A stretch of 46,621 nucleotides of DNA, from the NCBI GenBank assembly GCA_018898455.1, contig JAHIJO010000018.1, positions 1-46,621 of the forward strand, given 5' to 3'. Positions 6,604-15,633 of the stretch are shown here, in pieces; position 1 is the first letter of the stretch; each line of letters begins with the position of its first letter. The notes beneath the pieces were generated by a model, which had not been told where the DNA came from, did no database searches, and saw only the letters and a list, made by a program, of their open reading frames with translations. Origin of the DNA: Verrucomicrobiota bacterium (GTDB lineage: Bacteria; Verrucomicrobiota; Kiritimatiellia; JAAZAB01). The position numbers and the translations under genes were made by a program.

Positions 6604-9432
6604 ATGAAGACTTTGATGTTCACGAACGACACGCTGAAACTCGGTATCGGCGAGGATGCGACCCTGCAACTTTTTGCCGATCAGCAGGATGATCGGAATT
6701 ATGCGGCGACCTCGCCGCGGGCTGTATTTGCCGCCATTCGACAAGGCGACCGAACCATTCCGGCCAGCGCGGCCCGGAGGACGGATGATGGATTGGCGTT
6801 GACGTTCGCCCCTGCTTCAGTGGAGGTTGCGCTCCGGGTGCGCAACGCGGGGCGCTATTTCGTGATCGAGGTGGCCGAGGTCCGGGGCGACGAGGTCGAA
6901 GAACTGGTTTTTGTGGACGCACCCTTGACGTTGAACGGTTCATTGGACGAGCCCTTCGCTGCCTGCGCCCTGGCCTTGAACCTGGCAACCCGCGTGCCGG
7001 GACTGCCTGGTCTGAGCCACGCGTTGCAGGCAATCTGCTGTCGGCGATTCGGGCTCGTCGGGGCTAAGACGGCAATTATTGGTTGCGCAACTCAAAAACT
7101 GCGCACGGTCATCCAAGAGGTGGTGCGTGCGGCGGATGATCTGCCCAAGTCCGCGCTGGGTGGGCCCTGGGCTGAGGACGCCCCCGTCAACCGGGGATCA
7201 TACCTTTTCAATTTCGGCGGGGTAACCGAACAGACTGTGGCTGATTGGATTAACCTGATGCGCAAGCTGGGCTTCACCCAGCTTGATTTCCATGGCGGTA
7301 CATCTTTCCGTTTCGGTGATCTGGAACCGAACCCGGAAATGTACCCTCGCGGTCTGGACAGCCTCAAAGCGGTCAATGATCGTCTGCACGAAGCCGGCAT
7401 GATTGCCGGACTCCACACCTATGCCTTTTTCATAGACAAGCGCTGCAAGTGGGTCACGCCAAAGCCGCATCCTGAATTGGGGAAAGACGCAACCTTCACG
7501 CTGGCCGCGCCGCTCGCGGCGGATGCCGACGCCGTGCCGGTGTTGGAATCAACCGCGGAGATGTCCACCGTGACGGGTTTCTTTGTGCGCAACAGTGTTA
7601 CCATCCAAATAGACAATGAATTGATCACCTATGCCGGCATCAAGAAGGACCAGCCCTGCGCTTTCACCCAATGCAATCGCGGCGCGTGCGGAACGCACGC
7701 GACGAGCCCCATGTCCGGAGCCAAAGTGCATCACCTCAAGGAGTGTTTTGGCCTGTTCACACCCGAGGGCGACTCCGCGCTGCTGACCGAGGTGGCGGCG
7801 TGCACGGCGGACGTATTCAACTATTGCGGCTTCGACATGATATACCTGGACGCGCTGGATGGCGAGGATATCCTGGGCGGCGCAGAATATGGTTGGCATT
7901 ATGGTTCGAAGTTCGTGTTCGAACTCAACAAGCGCCTGCCCAAACCTGCCTTGATGGAGATGAGCACCTTCCATCATCATCTTTGGTACGTACGTTCCCG
8001 GTTGGGCGCATGGGACCATCCCACGCGCGCGCACAAGCAGTTTATTGACAATCACGTCGCGGCCAACCAGGACGCCCGGCGCATCTTTCTGCCAAGCGTT
8101 TTGGGTTGGTGGGCACTGCTCTTTGGGTCGGGCCCGAACGAGGAACCCACTTACTCGGACGACATCGAGTACCTGTGTGCCAAGGCCCTGGGCACGGATA
8201 GCGCATTGGCCTTGATGAGGATTGATCCCGGCAGTTATGCGGATAACCCTGGCGTGAAACGCATGGGGAATATCGTCGGACATTACGAACGGTTGCGGTT
8301 ATCCCGGGCGGTGCCGGAAACGATCAGAGCCAGATTGCGCGAGCCGGGCCATGACTTTACATTGGTCGAATCCGGTGAGGGCCGATGGGTGTTTCGCCCG
8401 GCTCACTATACCAAACACAAGATCGCGGACGCAGACGGAACCGACCGGCGCTGGACGATTGAGAACCCGCATGCTCCGCAACCGTTGCGTTTGCGCATCG
8501 AGGCTTTGTTATCGGCGCAACCGTATGATGCCGTGAATTCCATCTTGACCGGATTCGATGAAATAGAGAGCCGGAACGCGCAGGGTGTTAGCGCGCAGTA
8601 CGCGCGGGCGCCCGACGAACCGGCGTTGCTGTCATTCCGCGCCCGCAACGATAGTGCGGCGGTGGAAAAGGCCTGGTGCTGCCTGCGCCGGGTGTTCACC
8701 CCGCCACGCAACATGATGGCGGAGGAGAAGGCGAGAACGCACGTCGCGGCACAGGGCCAGGCGCAACTGGAAGGCATGCGCCAGACGGTCGGCATGGGAC
8801 TGTGGGTGTTGGGTGATGGCAACGGCCAGACCATTAACATCCGGCTGAATAGCCCCGCGGCCGTAACGAGCGCCATCGCCGACCACTACGTGACGGTGGA
8901 CTTCAAGGGCTGGCGCTACTTTGAATTGATCGAGCCCGAAGCGGAACGGGTCCGCGACTATATCTGGCCGAAGGAATCCGCACAGGCATCATGGATCATT
9001 AACGATGAAGACCATGCGGTTCTCGGCCAATACGCAATCTATCGGGAGTCGGTTGATTTTACGCGGATCGAGTCCGTCCGTCTTTGGTATCATCACCTTC
9101 CCGCCGGCCGGGAGGCCTGCTGTCTGTTCAAGCCGATTAAGATCCTGCCGCTGGTCAGCGCCGTCTTGCGCTGTCCGACGGTGCGCGTCGGCGACGCGGA
9201 AATTGGATTCCCAGTGGAGCTCGAAAGCGGGCAATACCTGGAATTCGACGGGACAGGTCCAGCCAATGTTTATGGTCGGGACGGCGCCTTGATTGTCCGG
9301 GTGGAACCGCAAGGCCCGGTTCCCTTGCTCCGGGCAGGACGGAACGAGATGGGTTTCACCTGCGAGCCCTCACGGCCGGTGACGCCCCGCGCCAGGGTAA
9401 CTGTCATCAGCCTGGGCAATAATCTGGAGTAA
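6604..9432 (+). CDS. Large glycoside-hydrolase-like TIM-barrel protein, family not recognised
   Basis: Protein of 942-947 residues with no signal peptide, so probably cytoplasmic. An N-terminal beta-rich region (about 1-190) precedes what looks like a beta/alpha barrel (about 200-560). Strand-end motifs include LGFTQLDFHGG, AGLHTYAFF and FDMIYLDALDGED. These acidic residues at strand ends resemble catalytic sites of clan GH-D or GH31-like enzymes, but I cannot place it in a family. Beta-rich C-terminal domains (about 600-945) resemble accessory domains. ATG 6604 and ATG 6589 are both possible starts; GGATA precedes 6604. A degraded AraC regulator lies divergently upstream. It may process an oligosaccharide inside the cell. 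Confidence 0.7.
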   Translation: MKTLMFTNDTLKLGIGEDATLQLFADQQDDRNYAATSPRAVFAAIRQGDRTIPASAARRTDDGLALTFAPASVEVALRVRNAGRYFVIEVAEVRGDEVEELVFVDAPLTLNGSLDEPFAACALALNLATRVPGLPGLSHALQAICCRRFGLVGAKTAIIGCATQKLRTVIQEVVRAADDLPKSALGGPWAEDAPVNRGSYLFNFGGVTEQTVADWINLMRKLGFTQLDFHGGTSFRFGDLEPNPEMYPRGLDSLKAVNDRLHEAGMIAGLHTYAFFIDKRCKWVTPKPHPELGKDATFTLAAPLAADADAVPVLESTAEMSTVTGFFVRNSVTIQIDNELITYAGIKKDQPCAFTQCNRGACGTHATSPMSGAKVHHLKECFGLFTPEGDSALLTEVAACTADVFNYCGFDMIYLDALDGEDILGGAEYGWHYGSKFVFELNKRLPKPALMEMSTFHHHLWYVRSRLGAWDHPTRAHKQFIDNHVAANQDARRIFLPSVLGWWALLFGSGPNEEPTYSDDIEYLCAKALGTDSALALMRIDPGSYADNPGVKRMGNIVGHYERLRLSRAVPETIRARLREPGHDFTLVESGEGRWVFRPAHYTKHKIADADGTDRRWTIENPHAPQPLRLRIEALLSAQPYDAVNSILTGFDEIESRNAQGVSAQYARAPDEPALLSFRARNDSAAVEKAWCCLRRVFTPPRNMMAEEKARTHVAAQGQAQLEGMRQTVGMGLWVLGDGNGQTINIRLNSPAAVTSAIADHYVTVDFKGWRYFELIEPEAERVRDYIWPKESAQASWIINDEDHAVLGQYAIYRESVDFTRIESVRLWYHHLPAGREACCLFKPIKILPLVSAVLRCPTVRVGDAEIGFPVELESGQYLEFDGTGPANVYGRDGALIVRVEPQGPVPLLRAGRNEMGFTCEPSRPVTPRARVTVISLGNNLE

Positions 9433-9458
9433 TCCTTGCATCGCGTGAGGTAATGGAA

Positions 9459-9932
9459 CTATGGAATCCGGTAGCGGCGGTCGAGGGGAAACGCGTTTTC
9501 AATATGCCGAATCCGGGGTTGGGGGTTTCCCTCGACACCGATGACTTCCACCACGTCGAAGCGGAAGCAGACCGGCGGGCTTTTGAGCGCCTTCAGGTAG
9601 CGCACCGCGGCCCGCGACAGGTAATGCCGTTTGTGCCGATCCACCGCCTCGGCGGGCCGGCCAAAATCTTCACTGTGCCGGGTCTTAACCTCGACAAAGA
9701 CAAGGCTCTCCCCGTCGCGCGCGACGAGGTCCAGTTCGTCGCGATCCCCCACGCGCACGCGCCGCCCGAGAATTTTATAGCCTTTTGTTTTCAGAAAGCG
9801 CTCAGCCTGCGCTTCGCCCCACCTACCGGCCGCATGCCGCGTATCGGTGTCGGCGGATTGGCGCGACGGAAACCAGCGCTTGAAAGCCTGTGGAATAAAG
9901 CTAATTTTAGCTTTCAATCCTAAAAGGGTCAA
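9459..9932 (-). CDS. yraN: YraN-family (UPF0102) endonuclease-like protein
   Basis: Member of the YraN/UPF0102 family with a PD-(D/E)xK nuclease fold. Conserved features are GRWGEAQAERFLKTKGYKIL, then DELDLVARDGESLVFVEVKTR, where the Asp and EVK form the expected metal-binding core. It is 157 residues, longer than the usual 120 or so because of a basic N-terminal extension. The start is TTG and overlaps the end of rnhB by 26 bp; no better internal start was found. The rnhB-yraN order is common in bacteria. The physiological role of the family is unclear, probably nucleic-acid processing. Confidence 0.9.
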   Translation of the reverse strand: MTLLGLKAKISFIPQAFKRWFPSRQSADTDTRHAAGRWGEAQAERFLKTKGYKILGRRVRVGDRDELDLVARDGESLVFVEVKTRHSEDFGRPAEAVDRHKRHYLSRAAVRYLKALKSPPVCFRFDVVEVIGVEGNPQPRIRHIENAFPLDRRYRIP

Positions 9933-10596
9933 TAGGGTGGGTACATCCTGTGGAACGGTTCATCCGGCCGCGAATGGCTTCGATGTCGCGGACCGGACGG
10001 AAGGATCGGCGATGTTGAGGGATCGCGCCGTATTTCAGCAGGGCCTGAATATGGATGGCGGTGCCGTATCCCTTATGGCGTTTGAATCCGTATTCCGGGT
10101 GTTCCCGATCAAGGTCGATCATCCATTGATCCCGCGTGACTTTGGCAATGACACTTGCGGCGGCGATGGAAAGGCTTTGTCCGTCGCCATGGATGATGGC
10201 CGTTGACGGACACGGCAGATCGGGCACCGGCACCCCGTCAATGATCGCATGCTGGGGAAGGGAGGGGAGCCGGCAAAGGGCGCGGTTCATAGTCCGGTGC
10301 GTGGAGCGAAGGATGTTGATCTCATCGATCTCCGCCACCGCGCCGAATCCGATGCCGATTTCCACATGGGGTGAATCGAACAGCAGGTCAAAAAAACGAT
10401 TCCGCTGACTTTCAGTCAGTTTCTTAGAATCGGTAAGTGTTGCGAAGAGACCGTGTTCTTCCTGTTCGACAAAGGCGGGATGGAATACAACGGCAACCGC
10501 CACCACGGGACCGGCTAACGGACCCCGACCGGCCTCATCTACGCCGGCAACCCGTTGACAGCCACGGGCCCATATTTGACGTTCAAACTTGAGCAA
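9907..10596 (-). CDS. rnhB: Ribonuclease HII
   Basis: Ribonuclease HII removes ribonucleotides from RNA-DNA hybrids and misincorporated ribonucleotides from DNA. Diagnostic motifs are [15 protein letters not shown] near residue 18 (first two metal-binding acids), [10 protein letters not shown], a conserved Asp in [23 protein letters not shown] and GYGT. At 229 residues it has normal length. The start is TTG, overlapping the end of rplS by 14 bp. It belongs to the rpsP-khpA-trmD-rplS-rnhB-yraN operon. Confidence 0.95.
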   Translation of the reverse strand: MLKFERQIWARGCQRVAGVDEAGRGPLAGPVVAVAVVFHPAFVEQEEHGLFATLTDSKKLTESQRNRFFDLLFDSPHVEIGIGFGAVAEIDEINILRSTHRTMNRALCRLPSLPQHAIIDGVPVPDLPCPSTAIIHGDGQSLSIAAASVIAKVTRDQWMIDLDREHPEYGFKRHKGYGTAIHIQALLKYGAIPQHRRSFRPVRDIEAIRGRMNRSTGCTHPIDPFRIES

Positions 10597-10984
10597 TGGT
10601 CGCGGTTCCTGAAACCGGCACGGTGTTCGCCAACGCCTCCTGCATTTTTTTCAGACGGGCGTTCTTTCCGGTGAGTTTCCGGAGATAATACAGCTTGGCC
10701 CTCCGGACATGGCTTGATCCTTCCACTTCAATCTTGGCGATATTCGGAGAATGAACACAAAACACACGCTCAACACCTTCGCCAAACGAAATGCGCCGCA
10801 CCGTGAAAGTTTCTGTCGCCCCACCGCCTTTCCGGGCGATGACGGTTCCAGAATAAGCCTGGATGCGCTCCTTGTCGCCTTCTTTGATCTTGACCGATAT
10901 CTTGACAGTATCGCCGACGTTAAACAGGGGAATTCCCTGGGGATTTCGGTTTTCCTTGTTGATTTTGTCCAAAATGGCTTTCAT
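10583..10984 (-). CDS. rplS: 50S ribosomal protein L19
   Basis: Ribosomal protein L19, located at the 30S-50S interface. Family features include the beta-barrel stretch [20 protein letters not shown], then [13 protein letters not shown] and [14 protein letters not shown], and near the C-terminus [16 protein letters not shown] chose ATG 10984 ([11 protein letters not shown]), preceded by AGGAGT at good spacing, rather than the longer frame starting at 11032. The product has 133 residues, with a tail of about 15 residues beyond the usual end. It sits between trmD and rnhB. Confidence 0.96.
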   Translation of the reverse strand: MKAILDKINKENRNPQGIPLFNVGDTVKISVKIKEGDKERIQAYSGTVIARKGGGATETFTVRRISFGEGVERVFCVHSPNIAKIEVEGSSHVRRAKLYYLRKLTGKNARLKKMQEALANTVPVSGTATIAQV

Positions 10985-11059
10985 GTTATCAACTCCTGAA
11001 CACCGGGGTTTCGCTTTCAAAACCAGCATCATAGCCGGACGGGACCCAGCGTCAAGCGC

Positions 11060-11740
11060 CTATTTCATCAAGTCCGGCCGGCGTTCCGAGGTGCGCCGAT
11101 GGGACTGCTCGTCGCGCCAGCGCCGGATAGCGGCGTGATCGCCCGATAACAGCACGTCAGGCACCTTCATCCCCCGAAAAACCTCCGGGCGCGTATATTG
11201 GGGATATTCCAACCGACAATGATCAAACGATTCTTCCTCGGTGGCGCCCTCGCCGCCCAGAACATTCGGTAACAGACGCACCACGGCGTCGATGACCACG
11301 GTAGCCGCGAGGGTGCCGTTCGTTAAAATGTAATCGCCAATCGATATTTCATCAGTGACCAGGTTTTCACTGACTCGTTCATCAACACCTTCGTAGTGTC
11401 CGCACAGGAAAATTAGATGGCGGGCATTCGTCAATGAGCGGGCCATGACTTGGTCGAAACGGCGGCCCTGCGGCGTCAACAGAATGACCCGCACTCCGGG
11501 GGTGCGGAGCGATTCCACCGCCTGGAACAAGGGCTCCGCTTTCATAATCATGCCGGGCCCGCCGCCGTAAGGGCGGTCGTCCACGGTCTGGTGACGGTCC
11601 GCGGTAAAATCCCTGAGGTTGACGATCTGGAAACGGACCGCGCCCATATCCTCGGCGCGTTTCAGCATGCTTTCCCCGAGGAACCCCCCGAGCATGGCGG
11701 GAAAAATCGTGATCACGTCAATTCTGAGCGGTTCCGGCAT
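11060..11740 (-). CDS. trmD: tRNA (guanine-N1-)-methyltransferase
   Basis: TrmD methylates G37 in tRNAs with G36, such as tRNA-Pro(CGG) encoded in this window, and prevents +1 frameshifting. Knotted SPOUT-fold motifs are present: DDRPYGGGPGM (54-64), LLTPQGRRFDQ (about 88-97), GHYEGVDERV (114-123), SIGDYILTNG (133-142) and LEYPQYTRP. Length 226 residues, slightly short of average at the C-terminus. It begins 8 bp after the khpA stop with no strong ribosome binding site, consistent with translational coupling. RimM, usually encoded directly before trmD, is absent. Confidence 0.96.
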   Translation of the reverse strand: MPEPLRIDVITIFPAMLGGFLGESMLKRAEDMGAVRFQIVNLRDFTADRHQTVDDRPYGGGPGMIMKAEPLFQAVESLRTPGVRVILLTPQGRRFDQVMARSLTNARHLIFLCGHYEGVDERVSENLVTDEISIGDYILTNGTLAATVVIDAVVRLLPNVLGGEGATEEESFDHCRLEYPQYTRPEVFRGMKVPDVLLSGDHAAIRRWRDEQSHRRTSERRPDLMK

Positions 11741-11748
11741 GATGCGTG

Positions 11749-11979
11749 CTATTCAACGACTTCGAGCATCGCTTTGCGCCCCTGCTTGGCAGCCAGGCCG
11801 GTGAGCAACATGCGGATGGCACCGATGGTCTTGCCGTTTTTCCCGATAACCCGCCCCATGTCGTCCGCATGACAACGGATTTCAATCACCACGTTGTGGG
11901 CGCCGTGAATCTCGGAGACGGACACCTGCTCGGGATGATCGACGAGCGCTTTAACCACGTATTCCACGAAATCATTCAT
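11749..11979 (-). CDS. khpA: KH-domain RNA-binding protein KhpA
   Basis: 76-residue single KH domain. The GxxG loop is visible in VIGKNGKTIGAIR and the family ending LAAKQGRKAMLEVVE is conserved. KhpA is a small RNA chaperone commonly encoded between rpsP and rimM/trmD. ATG 11979 (MNDFVEYVVKALVDHP) is chosen as start because this is the family N-terminus; a longer frame exists but reads back through rpsP. It begins 5 bp after the rpsP stop, so it is translationally coupled. Confidence 0.95.
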   Translation of the reverse strand: MNDFVEYVVKALVDHPEQVSVSEIHGAHNVVIEIRCHADDMGRVIGKNGKTIGAIRMLLTGLAAKQGRKAMLEVVE

Positions 11980-11984
11980 GGAGG

Positions 11985-12290
11985 TTACGCTTCCAACGCC
12001 GGTTGGGTCGCGGTGGAAGCTGGAACTGCCGCCGGAGGAATGGCCATGGCGCCGGTTTTTGCCTTTCTGATCAACGTTCTGACCATGTCGGAGATCTGGG
12101 CGCCTTGCTTCTTCCATATTTCAATGCGGTCCAGTTGCAGGAAAAAATTCTTATCCTTTTTCTTCGGATCATACCAGCCCAGTGTTTCCAAGGACTTGCC
12201 GTCCCGCGGCGAACGGATGTCCGTGGCAACAATCCGGAAACACGGATCATTGTTGGCGCCCGTTTTTTGACATCTGATTTTAACTGACAT
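11985..12290 (-). CDS. rpsP: 30S ribosomal protein S16
   Basis: Ribosomal protein S16, needed for 30S assembly. The N-terminal core is recognisable (MSVKIRCQKTGANNDPCFRI, then DIRSPRDGKSLETLGWYDP). It ends with an Ala/Pro/Thr-rich tail (AIPPAAVPASTATQPALEA), giving 101 residues against the usual 80-90. GGAGG lies upstream of the ATG. It is the first gene of the operon and is preceded by a candidate promoter. Confidence 0.95.
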   Translation of the reverse strand: MSVKIRCQKTGANNDPCFRIVATDIRSPRDGKSLETLGWYDPKKKDKNFFLQLDRIEIWKKQGAQISDMVRTLIRKAKTGAMAIPPAAVPASTATQPALEA

Positions 12291-12329
12291 TCAATGCCTC
12301 CAATCAATTCTAGGTGCAAGTGAACCTGT

Positions 12330-12359
12330 TATATACACTATCATGCGGGAATACTGCAA
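12330..12359 (-). promoter_or_regulatory. Candidate sigma70 promoter of the rpsP operon
   Basis: On the minus strand, TTGCAG (12354-12359) and TATATA (12330-12335) are separated by 18 bp. A transcript would start about 30 bp before the rpsP start codon, leaving room for its GGAGG site. No other good match was seen in this gap. Confidence 0.45.
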
Positions 12360-12434
12360 GAGGTATTTCTTCCAACGGTAATCGGTCAATTATGGGGGGA
12401 GGGAGGACCGGTTGGATATATGCTGATTTTCCGG

Positions 12435-12510
12435 TTGTAGGGGCCGTTCGATAGAACGGTCCGTCAGCTGACGGACCGTTCTTCCCGCTGGGAGCGGGAC
12501 AAGTACTAAC
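12435..12510. repeat. Double-hairpin repeat, copy 1
   Basis: The unit starts TTGTAG and contains a perfect 28-bp palindrome (12454-12481, arm GAACGGTCCGTCAG). A perfect 7-bp stem with a GGG loop follows (TCCCGCT/AGCGGGA, 12483-12499). An upstream CCGTTC (12444-12449) can alternatively pair with GAACGG (12454-12459), giving competing folds. A second copy in the same orientation lies at 15324-15400. It has the look of a REP/MITE-type element. It occupies part of the 440-bp gap 12291-12730, which contains no convincing gene. Confidence 0.8.
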
Positions 12511-12545
12511 CCATTACCCCAACGCAATTATCTTTATGGCCGCTC

Positions 12546-12672
12546 CGCCGGCCGGTTTGTCCGGCTGGCGCGACAGATTGTTGGGCAACGCACGCATTTT
12601 CCAACAATCTGTTCACCCGCGACCACGCGTTTCGCGTGGCCAGCACAAGGTTTACCACGCCAGATGCGTGGT
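12546..12672. repeat. Cluster of four hairpins
   Basis: Four consecutive inverted repeats occupy about 125 bp. CGCCGGCCGG/CCGGCTGGCG (12546-12570) has one wobble. CAGATTGTTGG/CCAACAATCTG (12574-12611) is perfect at 11 bp. CCACGCG/CGCGTGG (12623-12639) and ACCACGC/GCGTGGT (12654-12672) share the CCACGC/GCGTGG core. They follow the double-hairpin repeat and lie downstream of the lipoprotein gene on the minus strand. They could be an untranslated structured RNA, the 3' end of the lipoprotein transcript, or stacked repeat debris. Confidence 0.6.
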
Positions 12673-12730
12673 TGCGGAGGGTCTAACGCATAATGAGAAT
12701 TGCTGCTTCGCAGTCATCCGGTTGAGTTTA

Positions 12731-13219
12731 TCAATGCCCCAAAGACGTGGTTGTCGTCACGCCGGCCAGGGATGTTACTGCAACGGTCGTGGACGTTACA
12801 ACAGGAAGATGAGTAATATAGGCGGTGGCGTAGTGCACGTTGGTGGAAGGAATGTTGGTGGCGGCAACCAGCACGGAAGTATTGTCCAGGCCGGACATGG
12901 TGGTAAACTTGGAAGCCAAGGTGACAATCTGAATCACCGCCAGCTCGCCGGAAGGTTGATACAGGCTCGTGTACACCACTTGATTGCCTTTGCGGGTATT
13001 CAAGATGCCCCATGTGTCCGTGGCCAGCGACCATGTGCATTCATAGCCACCGACCGCCGTGAGGGTAACCGATTGGCCCTTGCTGCCGAGTGCCACGGAG
13101 TCCGGAGTAATCTCTATCGAGGATGAGGCGGAATCCACCTCGCATCCGGCCAGAAACAGGCCGGCCGCTATGATCAGGCCGGCGCCCATGACGATCCAGA
13201 AACGAGCATTATGATTCAT
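12731..13219 (-). CDS. Small lipoprotein of unknown function
   Basis: 162-residue exported lipoprotein. The N-terminus carries a signal peptide (MNHNARFWIVMGAGLIIAAG) with lipobox LAGC, so Cys is expected to be acylated. The mature part begins with SSSIEITPDSVALGSKGQSV, which resembles a bacterial Ig-like strand pattern, then VGGYECTWSLATDTWGILN and a Thr/Val-rich end. ATG 13219 has GGAG at good spacing and is preferred over the longer frame from 13240. It is transcribed alone on the minus strand downstream of pckG. Both genes lie between the two copies of the double-hairpin repeat. Function unknown. Confidence 0.8.
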   Translation of the reverse strand: MNHNARFWIVMGAGLIIAAGLFLAGCEVDSASSSIEITPDSVALGSKGQSVTLTAVGGYECTWSLATDTWGILNTRKGNQVVYTSLYQPSGELAVIQIVTLASKFTTMSGLDNTSVLVAATNIPSTNVHYATAYITHLPVVTSTTVAVTSLAGVTTTTSLGH

Positions 13220-13321
13220 GATGACTCCGCGTGGTTTCATTCATTCCATTGCAGACACTTTATCAGTCCCTGGACTTTAAGGCAACAGGAAATAGATTAA
13301 CCATTTCCCATAAACTCGCTC

Positions 13322-15112
13322 TTACCCGCCTTGGGTCAACCGCCGTTCCAGGGCGCTGAGTTCTTGCAGCAGTTCAGCCGGTAGATGATCACCGAGCCTG
13401 GCGTAATGGTCCCGGATGCCGGTGATTTCGTTCTGCCAGCCTGCTTGGTCAATGCGCAGGAGCTCGGTCATGTCCCGGGATTCGATCTTCAGCCCGCGGG
13501 TATCCAAGGCCTCCGGCGCCGGCACGTGTCCGATCGGTGTTTCCACGGCCTTGGCATTGCCTGTCACCCGCTCGTAAATCCATTTCAGGACCCGGCTATT
13601 GTCCCCGTATCCCGGCCACAGCCATTTGCCTTCCGCCGATTTCCGGAACCAGTTGACGTAAAATATTTTCGGTAGTTTGTCGGCTTCGGTTTTGGCGCCT
13701 ATCGTCAGCCAATGGCGTAAATAATCGCCCATGTTGTAGCCGCAGAAGGGGAGCATGGCCATCGGATCGCGACGTACCACGCCCACGGCGCCGGCCGCGG
13801 CCGCGGTGGTCTCGGATGATTGGATGGAACCAAGAAAGACGCCGTGCTGCCAGTTCAGTGCCTGGAAGACAAGGGGAATGGTCGTGGGCCGTCGTCCGCC
13901 AAACAGGATGGCTGAGATCGGAACACCGCGCGGATCATCCCAGGCGGGATCGGCCACGGGGCATTGAGCAAGAGGCGCAGTGAAACGGGCATTAGGATGC
14001 GCCGCCTTTTTCCCGCAATCCGGCGTCCATGTTTCCCCCAGCCAGCTGGTCAGGCGGGCCGGCGTTTCCGGGGTCATGTCTTCCCACCAGACATCGCCGG
14101 CGGGAGTCAGGGCCACGTTGGTGAAAATGCTGTTTTTCGACAACGACAACAGGGCGTTCGGGTTCGACTGCATGGACGTGCCCGGCGCCACGCCAAAAAA
14201 ACCGGCTTCGGGGTTGATCGCGTAGAGGCGTCCGTCAGGCCCGAACTTCATCCATGCAATGTCGTCGCCGACGCATTGGATCTTCCAGCCCGGCAGGGTC
14301 GGATTCATCATCGCCAGGTTGGTTTTACCGCAGGCGCTGGGAAACGCCGCCGCCACGTAAATCGTTTCGCCGCGGGGTGGGGTCAGGCCGAGAATCAGCA
14401 TATGCTCCGCCAGCCACCCCTGGTCGCGCGCCATGGCTGACGCAATCCGCAAGGCAAAACATTTCTTGCCCAGTAACGCGTTCCCGCCATAGCCACTGCC
14501 GAAGGACCAGATGGAACGCTTCTCCGGGAAATGGACGATATACTTGGTGTCGGTGTTGCATGGCCAGGCCACATCGCGCTCCCCTGGTTTGAGCGGCGCG
14601 CCCACCGAATGAAGACAGGGCACAAACGCATCGTCCTTCAGAACGTCGAGCACGGGTTGGCCCATGCGGGTCATGATACGCATGTTGCAGACGACATAGG
14701 GGGAATCGGTGATTTCCACGCCAATATGGGCAATGTCAGAACCCAGCGGTCCCATGCTGAATGGGATCACGTACATCGTGCGACCTCGCATGCATCCGCG
14801 GAAGAGGTCGGTCAAGGCGGCCTTCATCTCGGCCGGGTCGCGCCAGTTGTTGGTGGGGCCGGCGTCACTCTGGTGCCGCGAACAGATGAACGTCCTGTCT
14901 TCCGTGCGCGCCACGTCCGACGGACTCGAACGGCAAAGAAAACTGTTCGGCCGCTTCCGTTCATCCAGTTTGACAAACGTGCCGCTTTTCACCATCTGAG
15001 CGCATAGGCGGTCGTATTCCTCCTGCGAACCATCGCACCAATGAACTCGATCGGGGGTGCATAACGTGGTGATCTCATCGACCCAAGCAAGAAGACGCTG
15101 GTTTTGTGTCAT
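13322..15112 (-). CDS. pckG: Phosphoenolpyruvate carboxykinase (GTP)
   Basis: GTP-dependent PEP carboxykinase, converting oxaloacetate and GTP to PEP, CO2 and GDP, or running in the anaplerotic direction in fermenters. At 596 residues it has the GTP-enzyme length. The kinase-1 P-loop with the reactive Cys is FPSACGKTN (257-265). Also present are [16 protein letters not shown] (203-218), the metal site [29 protein letters not shown] and the C-terminal [18 protein letters not shown] precedes the ATG. It is flanked by the two double-hairpin repeats. Confidence 0.97.
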   Translation of the reverse strand: MTQNQRLLAWVDEITTLCTPDRVHWCDGSQEEYDRLCAQMVKSGTFVKLDERKRPNSFLCRSSPSDVARTEDRTFICSRHQSDAGPTNNWRDPAEMKAALTDLFRGCMRGRTMYVIPFSMGPLGSDIAHIGVEITDSPYVVCNMRIMTRMGQPVLDVLKDDAFVPCLHSVGAPLKPGERDVAWPCNTDTKYIVHFPEKRSIWSFGSGYGGNALLGKKCFALRIASAMARDQGWLAEHMLILGLTPPRGETIYVAAAFPSACGKTNLAMMNPTLPGWKIQCVGDDIAWMKFGPDGRLYAINPEAGFFGVAPGTSMQSNPNALLSLSKNSIFTNVALTPAGDVWWEDMTPETPARLTSWLGETWTPDCGKKAAHPNARFTAPLAQCPVADPAWDDPRGVPISAILFGGRRPTTIPLVFQALNWQHGVFLGSIQSSETTAAAAGAVGVVRRDPMAMLPFCGYNMGDYLRHWLTIGAKTEADKLPKIFYVNWFRKSAEGKWLWPGYGDNSRVLKWIYERVTGNAKAVETPIGHVPAPEALDTRGLKIESRDMTELLRIDQAGWQNEITGIRDHYARLGDHLPAELLQELSALERRLTQGG

Positions 15113-15323
15113 AAATGGTTATTCCTGAATGCATGGACTCCGTTCTTGTTTCTTCCATCCGGCCGGACAACCTTTGCTGAATTCGACTTTCAGCCATGGC
15201 CGGTCATGGGCTATAAGCCGTGGATTAAATCATGATTTTGATTGTCGTCAATGAAAATGTTAACAAAGATGTAATGGGTCTGTTATTGGTGGGGACAGGT
15301 GTTATGGCATGCGGATTTTTCAA

Positions 15324-15400
15324 TTGTAGTGGCCTATATGATAGAATCGTTCGTCAGCTGACGGACGGTTCTTCCCGCTGGGAACGGGACAAGTGCGAAC
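15324..15400. repeat. Double-hairpin repeat, copy 2
   Basis: Same unit and orientation as 12435-12510. The large palindrome's left arm has changed to GAATCGTTCGTCAG against right arm CTGACGGACGGTTC; both changes leave T-G wobbles that an RNA could still pair. The second stem is TCCCG/CGGGA with one C-A mismatch near the loop. It lies in the 520-bp gap 15113-15633, upstream of pckG on the minus strand and of the amidohydrolase on the plus strand. I see no gene or clear promoter in the rest of that gap. Confidence 0.8.
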
Positions 15401-15633
15401 CGCCGCTACCCCCACCAAAAAAAACTGACCCATTCCAAAAAGATCCCTTTGCCGATTTTGCTTGTCATAGGTCCGGTTTTTTCGATAAGTAATTCCATGC
15501 AATGGAACTCCATCAGGAATACCATCGCGCTCCGGGTAGATCAGCGACGCCACATCCAAGCTGAGCCTAAGTCCGGTCTTTTTTTAGATGGTAATTGGAA
15601 CGAGGTTATGATTCCGAAAGAAAAGGATTCCGT

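Noticed and set aside
6261-6692. 143-residue plus-strand frame
   Set aside because: It lies opposite the AraC fragment and runs into the start of the hydrolase-like gene in another frame, with no family features.
12681-12727. Integron attC-like site after the lipoprotein gene (minus strand ACTCAAC ... GTTAGAC)
   Set aside because: Both core boxes fit the degenerate consensus, but at 47 bp the site is shorter than known attC sites, the inner stem is asymmetric, the boxes pair poorly, and such box pairs are expected by chance several times in this window. No integrase is seen.
15232-15492. 86-residue plus-strand reading frame
   Set aside because: It reads through the double-hairpin repeat, has no ribosome binding site of note and shows no recognisable protein features.
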